Of a stretch of DNA of 8,968 bases, positions 6,536 through 8,968 are shown piece by piece (the first letter of the stretch is position 1; every line of letters starts with the position of its first letter). A program made the translations under genes and the position numbers. The DNA is taken from NCBI GenBank assembly GCA_018814055.1, contig JAHJAL010000142.1, positions 1-8,968 on the forward strand. The letters run 5' to 3'. Under the pieces are notes generated by a model. The model was not told the origin of the DNA and made no database searches. It saw only the letters and a list, made by a program, of their open reading frames with translations. The stretch comes from Patescibacteria group bacterium (GTDB lineage Bacteria; Patescibacteriota; JAHJAL01).

Positions 6536-6541
6536 ATTATA
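6536..6541 (-). promoter_or_regulatory. Candidate -10 box for a leaderless uppS transcript
   Basis: TATAAT on the minus strand lies 6 nt before the uppS ATG, so transcription would begin at or near the A of the start codon. This agrees with the absence of a Shine-Dalgarno site. No good -35 box lies at the expected distance, so the call is tentative. A promoter is needed here because a terminator stands between uppS and the upstream gene. Confidence 0.35.
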
Positions 6542-6616
6542 ATCTATAAAAAAACTATACCCCACACTTTTTAATACACATGAACATACTATCAAAATAT
6601 TCTCTACTTGGAAACC

Positions 6617-6652
6617 AAAAAATAAGGTCTCCTATATTTCAGGAAACCTTAT
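6617..6652 (-). terminator. Intrinsic terminator after the small membrane protein gene
   Basis: Arms 6622-6633 and 6641-6652 pair at 11 of 12 positions around a 7-nt loop. On the minus strand the stem is followed by a run of six T (6617-6622). It lies about 28 nt past the stop of the membrane protein gene and should end that transcript before uppS. The plus strand lacks a comparable T-run after the stem. Confidence 0.8.
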
Positions 6653-6680
6653 GCAAAAAGCTTTGATAAAAAAGTACCTA

Positions 6681-7088
6681 CTACTCGCTCTTTTTCTCTT
6701 CCATTTTACTCTCACCCCCACCTTTGAATTTTTTTAACTCCTTTTCTACAGGCCACTCAACCACAGCAAAGTAAATATACAACACCAGCATAACCAAAGG
6801 GCCAAGAATCGGAACAATATTTAGCAGCAGCAACAAGGATAACCACGGACTATAGCCCATCTTCCTAAAATACCGTGACAATAAATATATTGTCAATACC
6901 AATACCACCAGACCAACAATAATACCAACCACCAGACCCAGCAGCCCAAAACCCGCAAACAACTCCGGCAAGCCACTACCAAGACCATAATTGCTGCTAT
7001 AATCCATTGAGCCAAGATCACCGGAGTCAAAACCTGATCCACCAAAATCATTGAAGTCGTTGAAGTCATTGAAGTCAAACTCGTTCAT
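6681..7088 (-). CDS. Small membrane protein with N-terminal Asn-Asp-Phe repeat
   Basis: Unrecognised 135-residue membrane protein. The N-terminal 45 residues are low-complexity, acidic and rich in Gly, Ser, Asp and Phe, opening with FDFNDFNDFNDFGG. A first strongly hydrophobic segment spans about 46-70. A short basic loop (SRYFRKMGYSPW) follows, then a second hydrophobic region (about 83-110) broken at NIVPILGP, which may be one long or two short helices. The C-terminus is charged and Lys/Glu-rich. The helix-loop-helix layout loosely resembles small multipass families such as DUF5684 or DUF805, but I cannot assign it. I chose the start by GGAGGG just upstream of the ATG at 7086-7088; the longer form from 7127 lacks one. 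It starts 46 nt after the mutase gene, so the two are probably co-transcribed, ending at the terminator at 6617-6652. Confidence 0.75.
   Translation of the reverse strand: MNEFDFNDFNDFNDFGGSGFDSGDLGSMDYSSNYGLGSGLPELFAGFGLLGLVVGIIVGLVVLVLTIYLLSRYFRKMGYSPWLSLLLLLNIVPILGPLVMLVLYIYFAVVEWPVEKELKKFKGGGESKMEEKKSE
7044..7079 (-). repeat. Four tandem 9-bp units coding Asn-Asp-Phe
   Basis: Four consecutive 9-bp units in the 5' end of the membrane protein gene. On the plus strand the middle two are GAAGTCGTT and GAAGTCATT, with diverged first and last copies. Because the unit is a multiple of three, copy-number change keeps the frame and alters only the number of acidic-aromatic triplets. Confidence 0.8.
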
Positions 7089-7091
7089 TTT

Positions 7092-7097
7092 CCCTCC
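7092..7097 (-). promoter_or_regulatory. Ribosome binding site of the small membrane protein gene
   Basis: GGAGGG on the minus strand, 3 nt before the ATG at 7086-7088. This is the strongest Shine-Dalgarno match in the window. It fixes the start of the membrane protein and suggests efficient translation. Confidence 0.8.
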
Positions 7098-7134
7098 AAA
7101 ATATAAAATTAATATTAAACAATTCAATTATACC

Positions 7135-8529
7135 CTAACTGTGCTGTTTGCTCCAATCTAAATTAACACCATCTATCCCATCCAACTTGCTTTTTATAAA
7201 ATCCTTAACCTTTTCCAAATCATCAGAGGTTTTTGCTTCCGCCCTCACTGAAATCATCGGCTGAGTATTTGACGATCGAACCAAAAACCAACCATTGTGG
7301 ATATATCCCCTGATACCGTCTATATCTAAATAACGATCGCACTTCTCTTTGGCATAATTAACTACCTCCTCGACTATCTCCAATTTTTTCTCCTCCGGCA
7401 CAGTTACCCTGTATTCAGGAGTTGCCGGATAATTAGGCAATTCCCCCATCAACTCGGCAAAACTCTGCCCTGAATTTGCTACAATTTGAATCACTCTCGC
7501 CATAGCATACATAGCATCATCAAATTTGTACCACTGATCAGCAATATAATAGTGACAACTCATTTCCGCCGCCAATATAGCATTTTCTTCATGTAACTTC
7601 TCCTCAATCAAAGTATGCCCGGTTTTCCAAAATATAGGCTCACCGCCAAGTCTTAATACCTCTTCCACCACTGCTTCGGAATTTTTCAACTCAACAATCA
7701 CTTTACTGCCAGGATTTTTTGGTAAAATATCCCTCGCCAACAACATCTGAATCTTATCACCCAACCAAATTTGCCCCTGGTTATCTACAAACCCGATCCG
7801 ATCGGCATCACCATCATACATAAAACCCATATCAGCTTTTACTTCTTTGATTTTGTTGATCAAAGGTGGATAATTTTCTAAAACTATCGGGTCCGGTTGA
7901 TGAGCTTTATAATCAGGATCTACCTCACCATTTATAATTTCTACTTCACATCCGATTTTCTTTATTAATTCAGGAACTATAACTATCCCCATCGCACCTG
8001 ACAAATCAGCTACTAATTTTAACGGCCTATCCAAATTAATTTTATCAACAATTGCTTGAATATGATCTTGGGTAACCACTGGGTGATTTTTATATATCCC
8101 CTCTCCTTCTTCAAACTCACCCGACAATAATATGTCACGAACCCTCATAATATCCTTTGTGGGCAAAGACATCTTTTCGAAATACATCTTCAAACCATTG
8201 TGGCTCGAAGGATTGTGACTAGCCGTTACCACCACCCCCGCATCAACCGGATATTTATGACAAGAAAAATACATCGACGGAGTCGTCGTAAGGCCCATAT
8301 CCCATACATCGCAACCGGTCGACAATAGTCCTTTGTTTAACGCCTGATGAAAAGACAACGAACTATGCCTTATGTCCCTGCCCGTGACAATTATCTTTCC
8401 CCCATTCCTCTTCACAAAAGTCCCATAGGCCTTACCTATCCCCTCCATAATCTCTTCACTTAAATTTTCACCCGCAATGCCACGAATGTCATAAGCTTTG
8501 AAAATACTGGTGTCAATTTCCTTCATCAT
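7135..8529 (-). CDS. manB: Phosphomannomutase/phosphoglucomutase
   Basis: Alpha-D-phosphohexomutase that interconverts the 6- and 1-phosphates of mannose or glucose, feeding nucleotide-sugar and envelope polysaccharide synthesis in the cytoplasm. The 464-residue product has normal length and all four family elements. These are the active-site serine loop TASHNP (102-107, Ser104), the metal loop DGDADR (239-244), a sugar-binding loop EMSCH (322-326) and the phosphate-binding loop RSSNTQP (418-424). The N-terminal FKAYDIRG is also typical. The sugar loop is usually GEMSGH and here reads AEMSCH. Two adjacent ATGs (8527-8529 and 8524-8526) follow a weak GGA; a further upstream ATG at 8539-8541 would add four residues but lies at or before the predicted transcription start. 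Sequence cannot tell mannose from glucose preference. The small membrane protein follows in the same direction. Confidence 0.93.
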   Translation of the reverse strand: MMKEIDTSIFKAYDIRGIAGENLSEEIMEGIGKAYGTFVKRNGGKIIVTGRDIRHSSLSFHQALNKGLLSTGCDVWDMGLTTTPSMYFSCHKYPVDAGVVVTASHNPSSHNGLKMYFEKMSLPTKDIMRVRDILLSGEFEEGEGIYKNHPVVTQDHIQAIVDKINLDRPLKLVADLSGAMGIVIVPELIKKIGCEVEIINGEVDPDYKAHQPDPIVLENYPPLINKIKEVKADMGFMYDGDADRIGFVDNQGQIWLGDKIQMLLARDILPKNPGSKVIVELKNSEAVVEEVLRLGGEPIFWKTGHTLIEEKLHEENAILAAEMSCHYYIADQWYKFDDAMYAMARVIQIVANSGQSFAELMGELPNYPATPEYRVTVPEEKKLEIVEEVVNYAKEKCDRYLDIDGIRGYIHNGWFLVRSSNTQPMISVRAEAKTSDDLEKVKDFIKSKLDGIDGVNLDWSKQHS

Positions 8530-8544
8530 ATTTTTCCACATTAA

Positions 8545-8574
8545 ATAATAATTAAGAATTCAGCTTTGTATCAA
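8545..8574 (-). promoter_or_regulatory. Possible promoter of the mutase gene
   Basis: On the minus strand TTGATA (8569-8574) is followed by 18 nt and TATTAT (8545-8550), each one base from consensus. Transcription would start near 8538, giving a leader of only a few bases. The -10 box lies within one arm of a 9-bp AT-only inverted repeat (8545-8553 with 8573-8581). The region is very AT-rich, so chance matches are likely. Confidence 0.4.
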
Positions 8575-8582
8575 TTATTATA

Positions 8583-8968
8583 TCATCCCACCACTTGACT
8601 CACATCCTCCTCACCATCCACATCGGGCAAACCAGCATCCTCATCATCAATTATAACTTCATCAACTTTCCCATCATCCTCACCTCCCTCATCCACTTCC
8701 CCCTCCCCTACCTTGAATTTCGCCGGCCATGCTTGATAGCGACTAAATACCTCCTCCTCCTTGGTTTCCCCATTGGCATATGTAATATATCGATAAAAGA
8801 TAGAATCAGCACCATAATGCGCGCTATCAACTTGAACCTTCTGCCCAGACGCCAAACCGGAAGTATAAATATACTCCGGCGCCGGCGGTGAAGTAATGTT
8901 AAAAATATTTGGTTGGGTTATCTCCACTTGCCGCCCATCACTAGTGCCGTAGAAATTGAATGTCAAGA
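8583..8968 (-). CDS. VanW-family protein, C-terminal part (cut by window edge)
   Basis: Only the last 127-128 codons are present; the reading frame stays open to the window end, so the Met at 8964-8966 is probably internal. The sequence matches the C-terminal half of VanW-like proteins: FNFYGTSDGRQVEI, then PPAPEYIYTSGLASGQKVQVDSAH, YGADSIFYRYITYANGETK and FSRYQAWPAKFKVG. VanW domains occur in exported, envelope-associated proteins in many bacteria, often with peptidoglycan-binding or G5 domains upstream; the biochemical role is not settled. After the domain comes a strongly acidic tail, with 18 Asp/Glu in the last 40 residues and a single Lys. The gene lies upstream of the mutase on the same strand, with 53 nt between them that may hold a separate promoter. 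Confidence 0.8.
   Translation of the reverse strand, partial: LTFNFYGTSDGRQVEITQPNIFNITSPPAPEYIYTSGLASGQKVQVDSAHYGADSIFYRYITYANGETKEEEVFSRYQAWPAKFKVGEGEVDEGGEDDGKVDEVIIDDEDAGLPDVDGEEDVSQVVG

Noticed and set aside
8545..8581. AT-only 9-bp inverted repeat as terminator of the VanW gene
   Set aside because: The stem has no GC pairs and a 19-nt loop, with no real T-run after it, so it is too weak to call a terminator.
8595..8891. 98-codon plus-strand frame opposite the VanW gene
   Set aside because: It is antisense to a sequence with clear VanW motifs and shows no domain of its own.

Overview
The window looks like a chromosomal segment of an AT-rich bacterium, most likely a member of the Candidate Phyla Radiation (Patescibacteria). 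This placement is inference. It rests on a two-gene ComEC, a short HrcA, a VanW-family protein next to a phosphomannomutase-type enzyme, a secreted protein with NBR1-like Ig domains, and starts that often lack a Shine-Dalgarno sequence. There are no rRNA, tRNA or marker genes to settle it. All stop codons fit the standard bacterial code.

Left part (1-1850, minus strand): a heat-shock operon in the order hrcA, grpE, hsp20. A good vegetative promoter lies upstream of hrcA. Its -35 box sits inside a nearly perfect CIRCE operator, so HrcA should repress its own operon. No dnaK or dnaJ follows within the window; a small heat-shock protein occupies the position after grpE.

Centre (1860-5830, plus strand): a secreted protein is divergent from hrcA. 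It has a signal peptide, two NBR1-like Ig domains and a C-terminal His/Asp-rich domain. A 135-bp inverted-repeat element with perfect 34-bp arms follows its stop. Next is a terminator-like hairpin whose T-run touches the next start codon. Then come two overlapping genes that together make a full-length ComEC DNA-uptake channel: a membrane half and a metallo-beta-lactamase half.

Right part (5781-8968, minus strand): uppS (undecaprenyl diphosphate synthase) is convergent with comEC, and its likely terminator lies inside the end of the comEC metallo-beta-lactamase gene. Upstream are a terminator, a small membrane protein with an N-terminal Asn-Asp-Phe repeat, a phosphomannomutase/phosphoglucomutase, and the 3' end of a VanW-family gene cut by the window edge. 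UppS and the mutase point to lipid carrier and sugar supply for the cell envelope.

I see no CRISPR array, tRNA, rRNA, transposase or obvious novel defence system. The most unusual items are the inverted-repeat element, the hairpin against the comEC start codon, the His/Asp domain of the secreted protein, and changes at normally conserved positions in UppS and the mutase.
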